This document shows, in pieces, positions 1-8,647 of a DNA stretch of 23,954 nucleotides (positions are counted from its first letter, which is position 1; each line of letters begins with the position of its first letter). The notes under the pieces are model-generated. The model saw only the letters and a program-made list of their open reading frames with translations. It was not told the origin of the DNA and searched no databases. The translations under genes and the position numbers were made by a program. This DNA comes from Candidatus Poribacteria bacterium (lineage in GTDB: Bacteria; Poribacteria; WGA-4E; PCPOR2b). The stretch lies in NCBI GenBank assembly GCA_027296925.1, contig JAPUIP010000334.1:1-23954 (forward strand), read 5' to 3'.

Positions 1-378
1 AACAAGGTGAGCCCCCTGGATGGCTTTGCGGTCCAGACCAGTAGCGGTCTGAGTTTGCACTTCAAAGACCTCGGTGTCGAGGGTGGGCTGTGGCCGGCAG
101 CGCGGTATCACTATGAGCTGCGTCATTACAAGCGCAACCGCGCGATCGACTCTGGGAGCTTGGCGGGAAACGCAGCCATCCCAATCTCGGCGGATGTGCT
201 TTCATCAATGGATGACTTCGTTGGCGGAACGGGCCCAGGTGACGAGAGTCGGTTCTTTTATTACAAGCTGAAAATCGAACGTGATGGGAAAAAGAGTAAG
301 GAAGTGCGTGTGTACCTCTACCGTGGGGAAACCGACGCCGATACCCTCAAGATTGTCCGCATCGAGCGGGAGGGGTAG
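1..378 (+). CDS. 3' end of an unknown gene, cut by window start
   Basis: The reading frame is open from the first base and ends at a TAG at 376-378. About 125 residues are visible and the true start is probably outside the window. A GTG at position 7 could serve as a start, but no ribosome binding site can be seen. The protein has no Cys, is rich in Gly, Tyr, Arg and Lys, and alternates hydrophobic and polar residues (for example FFYYKLKIERDG and VRVYLYRG), which suggests beta strands, perhaps the last domain of a beta-sandwich protein. No family motif is recognised and no function is proposed. It lies upstream of glyA but is separated from it by about 530 bases that hold only decayed coding sequence and the glyA promoter, so it is not part of the glyA unit. 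Confidence 0.5.
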   Translation, partial: NKVSPLDGFAVQTSSGLSLHFKDLGVEGGLWPAARYHYELRHYKRNRAIDSGSLAGNAAIPISADVLSSMDDFVGGTGPGDESRFFYYKLKIERDGKKSKEVRVYLYRGETDADTLKIVRIEREG

Positions 379-410
379 TTCTATCAATCCGCGATTTATA
401 TAGGCCTTGA

Positions 411-679
411 CAACATCAGCGGACAATCCTGCTGGGGCTCGCAATCAAGGAGATTGACAAGCGCCTCACCTCCCGCATCGATATCCTGTTTTGGGCCATC
501 AGCGCGTTGATCGGGGCCGTCGTAGCCGTGATTTCCTTGCCTCAACTATGAGGATATTTGCAGGGCAACAGGAGCGTGCCGCTACGCAAAAGATGATTGA
601 AGCATTGAACCAGCATGTTGACAAACGGCAGCAGGGAATTGAGGAATTGAAATCCCGAAGAATTGTGACGCGCTCTTGA
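411..679 (+). pseudogene. Remnant of a small membrane/coiled-coil protein, frameshifted
   Basis: Two short frames abut at 548-551 (ATGA). The first (about 411-551) encodes KEIDKRLTSRID followed by a hydrophobic helix (ILFWAISALIGAVVAVISL) and ends in LPQL. It has no ATG or convincing start. The second (548-679, 43 residues) begins MRIFAGQQERAATQ and continues as a charged, heptad-like stretch ending in ELKSRRIVTRS. Read together across a one-base shift they resemble one small protein: a short coiled coil, one transmembrane helix, then a cytoplasmic coiled coil. That single-gene reading is inference. The alternative is two overlapping tiny genes with translational coupling. The missing start and the split favour decay. 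Confidence 0.35.
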
Positions 680-780
680 TCCATAGAACCTTGGTAAATA
701 GGGAAGGATACAACATCAAAGAGGATTATCCCCAAAACTGTAACGGTCAGCAACATGTCAAGCGCCAACTTTTATTTTCC

Positions 781-809
781 TTGAAACTGTCCAACATCTG
801 TGTTACAAT
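781..809 (+). promoter_or_regulatory. Sigma70-type promoter for glyA
   Basis: TTGAAA (781-786) and TACAAT (804-809) are separated by exactly 17 bases. Each matches its consensus hexamer in five of six positions. Transcription would begin near 816, leaving a leader of about 95 bases before the glyA ATG at 910. No other gene starts between them. Confidence 0.65.
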
Positions 810-909
810 CGGAGTTTCCCGAAAGGGCGCTTGAACTCGCCGTCAACAGTCCACCTGAGGCGAACGCCGGACTGAATTGCTGATACACCGGATTGAGGAT
901 GGTTGTCGA
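810..909 (+). other. Structured 5' leader of glyA
   Basis: Two hairpins can be drawn. The first has CCC 818-820 and GGG 825-827 around a GAAA tetraloop, with a possible outer pairing of GAGTT 812-816 to AACTC 834-838. The second pairs CAGTCC 847-852 with GGACTG 869-874 and has an inner GGC/GCC stem at 859-868. The ribosome binding site GAGG (895-898) lies after them. I do not recognise a known riboswitch class. The folding is seen by eye only, and a regulatory role is inference. Confidence 0.3.
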
Positions 910-2172
910 ATGAACAAATCGCTGAATGAAGCTGACCCACAGATGGTGGAGGCGATGCTTCAAGATCTGGATCGGCTGCAAAATTCCCTGACACTGATCC
1001 CTTCAGAAAACTACACAAGTAAAGCGGTTATGCAAGCTCAGGCGAGTATTCTCGCCAACAAGTACGCCGAGGGATATCCGGCTGCGCGCTACTACAACGG
1101 CTGTCAATTTGTGGATCGAGCCGAAAGCCTGGCGATCGAACGTGCCAAGCGGCTTTTCGGTGCCGAGCATGTCAACGTGCAACCGCATGCCGGAAATTTA
1201 GCCAATATGGCAGTTTATTATGCGCTGCTTGAGCCCGGTGATACCATTCTGTCGATGAAACTCGATCATGGCGGTCATCTCAGTCACGGGCTCCCGCAGA
1301 ACTTTTCTGGCAGATATTACAACATTGTTCCCTACGGCGTGGATGCAGAGACAGAACGGGTCAACATGAATACGATTGCTGAGCTCGCCAAAGAACACCG
1401 GCCGAAGCTGATTGTCGTCGGAGCGAGTGCTTATCCACGCTGGTTCGACTTCGCGCAATGGCGAGAAATCGCAGATGCCGTGGGCGCATATCTGCTCGCG
1501 GACATTGCCCATATTGCAGGGCTCATCGCCGCAGATGTCCATCCAGATCCCGTGCCCTATTGTGATGTGATTACGACAACAACCCATAAAACCTTGCGTG
1601 GGCCGCGCGGCGCAATCATCATGTGCCGGAAGCAGTTTGCCGAAGCCATTGACCGGGCAGTATTTCCGGGCATACAAGGCGGGCCCTTCATGCACACGAT
1701 TGCCGCGAAAGGCGTTGCCTTCAAAGAAGCAATGGAGCCGGCATTCAAAAAATATCAGAATCAGATCGTGAAAAATGCGAAAGCACTTGCCGAAGGATTG
1801 TCGGAAAACGGATTTCACCTCGTTACCGGCGGCACGGATAACCATTTGATGTTGATTGATTTAACAGCGACATACGAGCAGTTGAGTGGTCGGCAGGCCG
1901 CAGATCACCTTGAAGAAGCCGGAATTATCGTCAACAAGAATACAATCCCGTTTGATAAACGATCCGCCACCACGACGAGTGGCATTCGCTTGGGCACACC
2001 GATGGTGTCGGCACGCGGCATGAAAGAAGAAGAGATGAAATTGGTAGCCGATTTCATTAGTGAAACCCTCCAGAAGCGTAAAAGCAGCAAAGCCAAGCAG
2101 CGGGTTCGGGAAAAAGTACGAGAATTGTGTCAGCAATTTCCAATCTATGAGGATCTGAATCTGTGGTCATGA
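910..2172 (+). CDS. glyA: Serine hydroxymethyltransferase
   Basis: This PLP enzyme interconverts serine plus tetrahydrofolate with glycine plus methylene-tetrahydrofolate and is the main source of one-carbon units. The protein is 420 residues, the usual length. The PLP lysine is K227 in TTTTHKTLRGPRG. Other family blocks are NKYAEGYP near residue 50, AEHVNVQPHAG near 85-94, LADIAHIAGL near 197-206 and SGIRLGTPMVSARG near 362. ATG 910 is chosen over an in-frame TTG at 877 because the family normally begins about 30 residues before the LIPSEN block; a GAGG lies 11 bases upstream. Oddity: the usual HSGSQAN phosphate-binding stretch reads HAGNLAN, so both serines are replaced. folC follows 43 bases downstream, giving a folate-linked pair. 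Confidence 0.93.
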   Translation: MNKSLNEADPQMVEAMLQDLDRLQNSLTLIPSENYTSKAVMQAQASILANKYAEGYPAARYYNGCQFVDRAESLAIERAKRLFGAEHVNVQPHAGNLANMAVYYALLEPGDTILSMKLDHGGHLSHGLPQNFSGRYYNIVPYGVDAETERVNMNTIAELAKEHRPKLIVVGASAYPRWFDFAQWREIADAVGAYLLADIAHIAGLIAADVHPDPVPYCDVITTTTHKTLRGPRGAIIMCRKQFAEAIDRAVFPGIQGGPFMHTIAAKGVAFKEAMEPAFKKYQNQIVKNAKALAEGLSENGFHLVTGGTDNHLMLIDLTATYEQLSGRQAADHLEEAGIIVNKNTIPFDKRSATTTSGIRLGTPMVSARGMKEEEMKLVADFISETLQKRKSSKAKQRVREKVRELCQQFPIYEDLNLWS

Positions 2173-2215
2173 ATCGCACGATGCATGATGTGTCTGGTTT
2201 CTTACGTTTCACGTA

Positions 2216-3577
2216 ATGTCAGATTACGAAGCAGCTCTCGCCTACATTAACCAATTTATCAACTTTGAGAAACACCCCGACTTCACAAGACAAGCACGCC
2301 TATATAACCTGGATCGTATCTCCCTCCTTTTGGATCGTCTTGGGAATCCACATCGCCATCTGAAAGTCATCCATGTCGCTGGCAGCAAGGGGAAAGGATC
2401 AACGGCGGCGCTGATCGCCTCGATACTCACGCAAGCAGGTTATCGAACCGGCTTGTTTACCTCGCCGCATCTCATAACCCCTCGCGAGCGTTGTCGTATT
2501 GACTTCCGCCCGATTTCAGAGATGGAATTTGCGCGTTACGTCGATCAGATGAAACCAGCGATTAAGGCGGTCACACGCCTCGCTTTCCAAGACCCCATGA
2601 GGCGGGGGCTTGAACCGACCGGCGCTGTTTCCTTCTTTGAGATTTATACTGCTCTTGCCTTTTCCTATTTTGCGGATTGTGCCGTGGACTTTGCCGTTGT
2701 TGAAGTTGGACTTGGTGGCCGGCTTGACGCGACAAATATCGTCGATCCACTCGTGAGCGTTATCACGCCGATTAGCTTGGAGCACACGTCAATACTCGGA
2801 GAGACACACGAAGCAATTGCGAAGGAAAAAGCGGAAATCATTAAACCGAATCGCCCGCTTGTGTTAGCGCCACAACTTCCTGAAGCGAAGGCTGTGTTTC
2901 AAAGCGTCGCCGCGGATCGCAGCGCGTCAGTGGATGAGGTTGGACGGGATATTCATCTGAAGCGTAAGACTTGGAATATCAGCGGTCAGACATTTGATGT
3001 TGAAACACCGCGTGAATCTTATCCGGATCTGTTTCTACCGTTGCTTGGCGAACATCAAACAATCAATGCAGCGACTGCCATTGCTTCCGTCGAGCGCGTT
3101 CATCACACCGGATACACGATTCCGAAAGCGAGTATATATGCAGGATTGAAGTGCGTGCGTTGGCCCGGACGCATGCAAGTTGTGTCTCAATCACCAACTC
3201 TTTTGCTGGATGGCGCACACTCACCAACTTCTGCGGAAGCACTGTGTAAAGCCGTCCATGAAGTCTTCTGTTACGAACGTTTAATCTTAGTCGTTGGTTT
3301 GATGGCAGATAAAGATCTTCGAGGGCTCGGTCAGGTATTATGCCCGGTTGCGGATGAGATCATCGTCACACAGGCATTTGATAACCCGCGCGTTACCCCG
3401 GCTGAAAAGATCGTACAGACTTGGTCAGATGCAGGCGTAGAACTTCGTGCCTGCCCGTCCGTCCGTGAGGCGATACAGTTGGCTCAAACCATCGCGACCC
3501 CTTCAGATCTGATCTGCGTCACGGGTTCCATTATACTTGTGGGGGAAGCTATGAAGGTACTTGGCATTGAAACGTGA
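2216..3577 (+). CDS. folC: Bifunctional folylpolyglutamate/dihydrofolate synthase
   Basis: This Mur-ligase-fold ATPase adds glutamate to dihydropteroate and/or to folates in the cytoplasm. The protein is 453 residues, normal for FolC. Visible motifs are the P-loop HVAGSKGKGST (53-63), TSPHL (81-85), the EVGLGGRLDATN block (around 163-174), LEHTSILGETHEAIAKEKAEII (the usual LDH reads LEH), GEHQTINAATAI at the start of the C-terminal domain, and LLLDGAHSPTSAEAL. The start ATG at 2216 has no clear ribosome binding site, so translation may depend on coupling to glyA 43 bases upstream. The sequence cannot say whether it carries both activities or only the polyglutamylating one. Confidence 0.92.
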   Translation: MSDYEAALAYINQFINFEKHPDFTRQARLYNLDRISLLLDRLGNPHRHLKVIHVAGSKGKGSTAALIASILTQAGYRTGLFTSPHLITPRERCRIDFRPISEMEFARYVDQMKPAIKAVTRLAFQDPMRRGLEPTGAVSFFEIYTALAFSYFADCAVDFAVVEVGLGGRLDATNIVDPLVSVITPISLEHTSILGETHEAIAKEKAEIIKPNRPLVLAPQLPEAKAVFQSVAADRSASVDEVGRDIHLKRKTWNISGQTFDVETPRESYPDLFLPLLGEHQTINAATAIASVERVHHTGYTIPKASIYAGLKCVRWPGRMQVVSQSPTLLLDGAHSPTSAEALCKAVHEVFCYERLILVVGLMADKDLRGLGQVLCPVADEIIVTQAFDNPRVTPAEKIVQTWSDAGVELRACPSVREAIQLAQTIATPSDLICVTGSIILVGEAMKVLGIET

Positions 3578-3653
3578 TGCGCAAACGTCACTGCCCCAAC
3601 GCCTCCAACGACTTATTTACCTATTGCCTAACTTTTAGAGGGGAAGTTTGATT

Positions 3654-6029
3654 ATGATAGAAATCGTTGTTAATTCGCTGTGCGGAAGAATCCGCCGGCG
3701 TTCGATTGTACTGTTTTCACTGCTGGGGATGGCAATCGCCAATTCCGCCTTTGCACAAACAGAATCTCTCCCGCCCGTGCCAGCCGCATGGTGGCTTGCC
3801 CCAATTGGTGCCTTATTTGCTTTGGCATTCGCGTTTTACTTCTACAAATCCGTTATGAAACAAGACGAGGGCACAGAAGTGATGCGTGAAATTGCCCAGG
3901 CTGTCCGTGATGGCGCGATGGCTTACCTCCGACAGCAGTATAAAGTGGTGGCGATTGTTTTCGCCGTGCTGTGTGCGATCTTCCTCTTCATGGCATATGT
4001 ATTGGACGCCCAGAACAAGGTGATACCTTTTGCATTTCTGACAGGAGGATTCTTCTCAGGACTTTGCGGCTTTCTGGGGATGAAGACCGCAACAAACGCA
4101 TCGGCTCGAACGACGAGCGCCGCGATGGAAGGGCTGAATTCCGGTTTGCGAATCGCGTTCCGCGCCGGCGCTGTGATGGGGCTGGTGGTCGTTGGTTTTG
4201 TGCTTTTGGATATCGCCGGCTGGTTTTTAGTACTTTACTATCTTTTCCCCCGGATTTTTCCAGGTTTTCTGGAGGCAAATCCACTCCCGCAGATCACTGT
4301 GATTATGTTGAGCTTCGGCATGGGAGCCTCGACTCAGGCGCTCTTCGCGCGTGTGGGCGGTGGCATCTACACAAAAGCTGCTGATGTCGGTGCCGATCTT
4401 GTCGGGAAGATCGAGGCCGGCATCCCTGAAGACGATCCGCGCAACCCCGCGGTGATTGCGGATAACGTCGGTGATAATGTCGGCGATGTCGCCGGAATGG
4501 GAGCGGACCTTTACGAGTCCTATGCAGGCTCAATCCTCGCTACCGCTGCACTCGGTGTAGCTGCCGTGGGGGCGAAATATTCAAACGAACTCGATCTCCA
4601 GCAATTAATCGATCTTCAGCTAAGATACCTTTGTGCGCCCATGATTCTCGCCGGCATCGGTGTTGTCCTCTCGATTCTGGGCATCTTTATGGTTCGCACC
4701 AGAGAAGGCGCTACGATGCGACAGTTGATGGGTTCACTGAACCTTGGGATTAATGCCAGCGCCATTAGCATTGCCGTGATTGCGATCCCGGTGCTGATTT
4801 ACCTTGGTCTCCCGAACAAGTGGCAGATCTGGGGTGCCATTGTGGCGGGGCTGTTGGCGGGTCTCATCATCGGTAAGGTCACCGAGATCTTTACGTCCCA
4901 CGATTATGCCCCAACACGGGGCATCGCTAAGCAAGCTGAAACCGGTCCGGCAACGGTTATCATTGAAGGAATGGCTGTGGGGATGCAGTCTACGGCCATT
5001 CCTGTGTTGACGATCATCGTTGCGGTCTGCGTGAGTTTCTATCTGCCGGGTGGCGCCAAGGATACGATGATGGGGCTCTACGGCGTTGGCATCGCCGCGG
5101 TAGGCATGCTTGCGACGCTCGGTATCACGCTGGCGACTGATGCGTATGGACCGATCGCAGACAATGCAGGTGGTAACGCCGAAATGGCGGCACTTGAACC
5201 GGAAGTCCGTCAGCGTACCGATCAACTCGACGCGCTGGGAAACACAACCGCAGCCACAGGCAAAGGATTCGCCATTGGATCCGCTGCGCTTACCGCACTG
5301 GCACTCCTCGCCGCCTATCTTGAGGAAATACGATATGGATTGATTCACCTGGCAGATAAGGTACAACTTGACATCCCCGGCGAAGGTCTGGTTGATACAG
5401 CCAGTGTGAGCGTCTCCCAATTCATGGCGTATTATGATGCCACCCTGATGAATCCCCAGGTTCTCATTGGTCTGTTCATCGGCGCTATGATGGCGTTTTT
5501 CTTCTGCGCTTTGACGATGAAAGCCGTCGGTCGTGCGGCGGGAGCGATGGTGCAGGAGGTGCGCCGTCAGTTCCGCGAAAGGCCGGGTATCATGAAGTAT
5601 GAAGAGAAGCCCGATTACGCTCGATGTGTGGCAATCTCAACAGCCGGGGCACAGCGGGAAATGATCGCGCCATCGTTGATTGCGATTATCGTTCCAGTGG
5701 CGGTTGGGTTAATCTTCAATGTTGCAGGCGTGCTCGGCTTGCTTGCCGGCGTCCTCGCGACCGGATTCGTTCTGGCGGTGATGATGGCTAATGCCGGCGG
5801 TGCCTGGGACAACGCAAAGAAGTACATTGAGCAGGGGGAATACGGCGGTAAAGGCTCTGAGAACCACAAAGCAACCGTCGTTGGCGATACGGTTGGTGAT
5901 CCGTTTAAGGATACCTCCGGTCCGTCGCTCAACATTCTGATTAAGCTAATGTCGATGGTATCCGTGGTGTTCGCCGGATTAATAGCCAAATACGGTCACG
6001 TCATTGGTGACTTGCTAGGAATGAGATGA
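3654..6029 (+). CDS. hppA: K+-dependent membrane-bound inorganic pyrophosphatase (H+ or Na+ pump)
   Basis: This enzyme hydrolyses cytoplasmic pyrophosphate and pumps H+ or Na+ across the inner membrane. The protein is 791 residues, long for the family because of an N-terminal extension that looks like a cleavable signal peptide (RRIRRRS, a hydrophobic stretch, then ANSAFAQT). About sixteen further transmembrane helices follow. Catalytic loops are clear: ADVGADLVGKIE (from about 243), DNVGDNVGDVAGMGADL (from about 270), and GDTVGDPFKDTSGPSLN near the C-terminus. GNTTAATGKG (529-538) carries Ala533 at the position where K+-independent enzymes have Lys, so K+ dependence is predicted from family knowledge. 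H+ versus Na+ is not settled. ATG 3654 is preferred because AGGGGAAG lies about 7 bases upstream. Confidence 0.95.
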   Translation: MIEIVVNSLCGRIRRRSIVLFSLLGMAIANSAFAQTESLPPVPAAWWLAPIGALFALAFAFYFYKSVMKQDEGTEVMREIAQAVRDGAMAYLRQQYKVVAIVFAVLCAIFLFMAYVLDAQNKVIPFAFLTGGFFSGLCGFLGMKTATNASARTTSAAMEGLNSGLRIAFRAGAVMGLVVVGFVLLDIAGWFLVLYYLFPRIFPGFLEANPLPQITVIMLSFGMGASTQALFARVGGGIYTKAADVGADLVGKIEAGIPEDDPRNPAVIADNVGDNVGDVAGMGADLYESYAGSILATAALGVAAVGAKYSNELDLQQLIDLQLRYLCAPMILAGIGVVLSILGIFMVRTREGATMRQLMGSLNLGINASAISIAVIAIPVLIYLGLPNKWQIWGAIVAGLLAGLIIGKVTEIFTSHDYAPTRGIAKQAETGPATVIIEGMAVGMQSTAIPVLTIIVAVCVSFYLPGGAKDTMMGLYGVGIAAVGMLATLGITLATDAYGPIADNAGGNAEMAALEPEVRQRTDQLDALGNTTAATGKGFAIGSAALTALALLAAYLEEIRYGLIHLADKVQLDIPGEGLVDTASVSVSQFMAYYDATLMNPQVLIGLFIGAMMAFFFCALTMKAVGRAAGAMVQEVRRQFRERPGIMKYEEKPDYARCVAISTAGAQREMIAPSLIAIIVPVAVGLIFNVAGVLGLLAGVLATGFVLAVMMANAGGAWDNAKKYIEQGEYGGKGSENHKATVVGDTVGDPFKDTSGPSLNILIKLMSMVSVVFAGLIAKYGHVIGDLLGMR

Positions 6030-6116
6030 TTGGTGTGAAATCGAACGTGTACTACAGGTCATTCAACTTGCAATCGAGGTCCTGATTGGGGTTGGGGACG
6101 CGAGGGGGAACGGGAG

Positions 6117-6713
6117 ATGCCTTATAACCGCGTTACACTCCGTAAAGCTGAGAAGGCATTCCAACTGCGAATTGATGAGACAAAGGATCTCTTCTCTACG
6201 GTGACAACCGTAAAAATAAGTGATCTTCTCTCGACGATTCTTGAAGGAAATGTCCCCTTGGCCCTGGCTATAAATACAGAAAAAGCGCGTTCAGAGATGA
6301 TCCTCGCCCCAATTTTAGTCGAATTTCGCAAACTGGCAGATCCGCCAATCAGTCTGTTTTCCGGTGTGGCATTCAATGTGGATAAAGAGAAAGGGTTGAC
6401 CGGAACTTGCGATTTTATCATCAGTCGTTCAACCGAACAGTATTTCATTACCGCTCCAGTGATTGTCATTGTTGAAGCGAAAAATGACAATATCAAAAAC
6501 GGGCTCGGGCAGTGTGTCGCTGAGATGTTTGCGGCAAAATTATTCAATGAACGGGAAGAAAACGGCGTTACCACAATTTATGGCGCTGTTACCACTGGAG
6601 ATCACTGGAAGTTTCTGAAGCTGGAAGATCAGACCGTCTATATTGATTTGAAGGAATATTATCTTGTCAATGTGGGTAAAATTCTGGGAATTCTGTTACA
6701 TATGATTCATTAG
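6117..6713 (+). CDS. PD-(D/E)XK nuclease-fold protein, function unknown
   Basis: The protein is 198 residues. The visible pattern fits a PD-(D/E)XK core: Glu60 in a first helix (ARSEMILAPIL), Asp99 in GTCDFIIS, E120-x-K122 in VIVIVEAKND, and Gln132 in the following helix. The end of the core is a strand and aromatic segment, TIYGAVTTGDHWKFLKLE. These are the expected metal-binding and catalytic positions of restriction-like nucleases, so the fold call is fairly good, but biological activity is unknown. Proteins of this shape often occur as standalone uncharacterised genes. A G-rich stretch (GAGGGGG, near 6102) precedes ATG 6117. It sits alone between hppA and ilvD, looks more AT-rich than they do, and has no methyltransferase or helicase next to it, which hints at an acquired gene. 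Confidence 0.65.
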   Translation: MPYNRVTLRKAEKAFQLRIDETKDLFSTVTTVKISDLLSTILEGNVPLALAINTEKARSEMILAPILVEFRKLADPPISLFSGVAFNVDKEKGLTGTCDFIISRSTEQYFITAPVIVIVEAKNDNIKNGLGQCVAEMFAAKLFNEREENGVTTIYGAVTTGDHWKFLKLEDQTVYIDLKEYYLVNVGKILGILLHMIH

Positions 6714-6755
6714 AAGAACAGCCAACTTGAGCATGAAGTAATAGAGAGGAAGGTC

Positions 6756-8435
6756 ATGGCAAACAAACTCAAACGCCAAAGCTATGTAATCACCGATGGG
6801 CCGGACCGGGCAGCAGCGCGAGCGATGCTCATGTTTGGCGACGGCGGATTAACGCCTGAAGATTTAGATCGCCCGATTATCGGTGTCGCCAATACATGGA
6901 TCGAGATCGGTCCCTGTAACTATCATCTCCGTCGCCTTGCGGCAAAAGTAAAAGAGGGCATCCGTGCGGCGGGAGGAACGCCCCTTGAGTTCAATACCGT
7001 GAGTATTTCAGACGGAATTTCAATGGGCACCGAGGGGATGAAGGCGTCGCTCATCAGTCGCGAGGTGATCGCGGATTCCATTGAGCTTGTTTCCCGCGGC
7101 AATATGTTCGATGCGGTCGTCGCGTTGTCTGGGTGCGATAAAACCGTTCCCGGCACAGTGATGGCGCTTGCCCGCCTGGATATTCCCTCGCTGATGCTTT
7201 ACGGCGGCTCGATCTTACCCGGTAGTTTTCAGGAACGCGATGTCACAATTATGGATGTCTTTGAGGCGGTTGGCACGTATGCCGTTGGGAAAATAACGGT
7301 TGAAGAACTCGATGATTTGATCAGTAAGGGCTGTCCTGGACCGGGGGCTTGTGGCGGACAGTACACCGCCAACACAATGGCAACCGCCATCGAAATCCTC
7401 GGCATGGCGCCGATGGGCAGTGGGAGCGTCCCTGCAGTGGCGGCCAAGAAAGACGAAATCGCGTTTGAAGCCGGCAAGTTGGTTATGGATATGCTAGAAG
7501 CCAACCGGCGTCCAAGCCAGATTATCACCCGTCGCTCACTCGAAAATGCGATCGCCTCAGTCGCAACGACCGGCGGTTCCACCAATGGTATCCTTCATCT
7601 GCTAGCAATCGCCTACGAAGCGAATATACCGCTAACACTCGACGACTTTGAAGAAATCGCATCGCGAACCCCTATTCTGGTAGACCTCAAGCCGGGCGGG
7701 AATTACGTTGCCGCAGATCTCTACCGCGCCGGTGGTATTCCGCTTGTTGCGAAAAGGTTGATGGAAGATGGACTCCTCCATGCCGATGAGTTAACGGTGA
7801 CAGGAAAAACCATCGGCGAGGAGGCCAGCAACGCTACCGAAACGGAGGGACAGGGGGTGGTTCGACCGATATCAGACCCGATTAAGCCAACCGGTGGGTT
7901 CGCTATTCTCCGTGGTAATCTTGCACCCGATGGGTGTGTGATTAAGTTAGCCGGCCAAGATAAAACAATCCACAGGGGCCCTGTAAGAGTTTTTGAGTGT
8001 GAGGAAGATACCTTCGCAGCAATTAAGGGCGGAGAAATTCAGCCGGGCGATGTTGTTGCCATCCGCTACGAAGGCCCCGCCGGAGGGCCGGGAATGCGTG
8101 AGATGCTCGGCGTCACGGCCGCAATCGTCGGCGCTGGACTGAGCGAAGATGTTGCGCTCCTCACGGATGGCAGGTTTTCCGGCGCGACACACGGATTTAT
8201 GGTATGCCATATCGCCCCGGAAGCCGCACGTGGTGGCCCCATTGCGATATTGCGCGATGGCGATGTCGTTGTGATTGATGCCGAAAACCGTCGGATTGAC
8301 GTTGAATTGTCTGACGAAGAGATCAAAGCGCGACTGGATCAATCGACGCCACCGTCGCCACGCTACACCCGTGGTGTGATGGCGAAATATGCCCGTCTCG
8401 TCTCTTCAGCGTCTGAAGGTGCGGTTACGGGATAG
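6756..8435 (+). CDS. ilvD: Dihydroxy-acid dehydratase
   Basis: This Fe-S enzyme dehydrates 2,3-dihydroxy-isovalerate and its homologue in valine, leucine and isoleucine synthesis. The protein is 559 residues, the standard length. Three family cysteines are present: C54 in GPCNYHL, C127 in SGCDKT and C199 in GACGGQYTANTM. By family knowledge this three-Cys arrangement suits a [2Fe-2S] cluster. Other blocks are TTGGSTNGILHLLA and, in the C-terminal domain, YEGPAGGPGMREM and LTDGRFSGATHGF. The start has a good ribosome binding site (AGAGAGGAAGG before ATG 6756). No other ilv gene is nearby, so it is a stand-alone biosynthetic gene here. Confidence 0.96.
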   Translation: MANKLKRQSYVITDGPDRAAARAMLMFGDGGLTPEDLDRPIIGVANTWIEIGPCNYHLRRLAAKVKEGIRAAGGTPLEFNTVSISDGISMGTEGMKASLISREVIADSIELVSRGNMFDAVVALSGCDKTVPGTVMALARLDIPSLMLYGGSILPGSFQERDVTIMDVFEAVGTYAVGKITVEELDDLISKGCPGPGACGGQYTANTMATAIEILGMAPMGSGSVPAVAAKKDEIAFEAGKLVMDMLEANRRPSQIITRRSLENAIASVATTGGSTNGILHLLAIAYEANIPLTLDDFEEIASRTPILVDLKPGGNYVAADLYRAGGIPLVAKRLMEDGLLHADELTVTGKTIGEEASNATETEGQGVVRPISDPIKPTGGFAILRGNLAPDGCVIKLAGQDKTIHRGPVRVFECEEDTFAAIKGGEIQPGDVVAIRYEGPAGGPGMREMLGVTAAIVGAGLSEDVALLTDGRFSGATHGFMVCHIAPEAARGGPIAILRDGDVVVIDAENRRIDVELSDEEIKARLDQSTPPSPRYTRGVMAKYARLVSSASEGAVTG

Positions 8436-8437
8436 CA

Positions 8438-8492
8438 AAACCGTGAATCGATGGATGCTTGTGACGTCCTTACGTTTCAGACATCACGGTTT
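8438..8492. repeat. 9-bp inverted repeat downstream of ilvD
   Basis: AAACCGTGA (8438-8446) and TCACGGTTT (8484-8492) are perfect inverted copies about 37 bases apart, just after the ilvD stop and just before the ribosome binding site of the next small gene. There is no T-run, so it is not a textbook terminator. It could be a leader structure or an operator. Confidence 0.35.
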
Positions 8493-8512
8493 ACAGGAGG
8501 GAAAATAGATTC

Positions 8513-8647
8513 ATGCGGCAATCAAACAGCGGGCCAACTATCGAGCAAATTCGCCGCCGCGAAAAGGTCAATGGCTGGATCATCAAATCGGCGGTAGTGA
8601 TTGCAACAGCAGTTATCACATTCTTTGTTTTGTCCGTTATCAGTTGA
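8513..8647 (+). CDS. 44-residue single-pass membrane protein
   Basis: A short frame starts at ATG 8513, with a strong AGGAGGG (8495-8501) 11 bases upstream, and ends at tandem stops TGATGA (8645-8650). The product has a polar, basic N-terminus (MRQSNSGPTIEQIRRREKVN) followed by one hydrophobic helix of about 20 residues (IIKSAVVIATAVITFFVLSV). The positive-inside rule would place the N-terminus in the cytoplasm. No family is recognised. The good ribosome binding site and clean helix support a real gene. Its 3' end overlaps the start of the cyclase remnant, so it could also be a fusion frame created at a deletion junction. Confidence 0.5.
   Translation: MRQSNSGPTIEQIRRREKVNGWIIKSAVVIATAVITFFVLSVIS

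Noticed and set aside
810..909. ZTP, glycine or tetrahydrofolate riboswitch before glyA
   Set aside because: The conserved cores of these classes as I know them are not found; only generic hairpins are visible.
1198..1845. 215-codon frame antisense to glyA
   Set aside because: It lies wholly inside a well-conserved gene on the other strand; its composition mirrors glyA codon use and it has no motif.
4734..5420. 228-codon frame antisense to hppA
   Set aside because: It is the complement of conserved pyrophosphatase helices; low-complexity His/Arg content is typical of a shadow frame.
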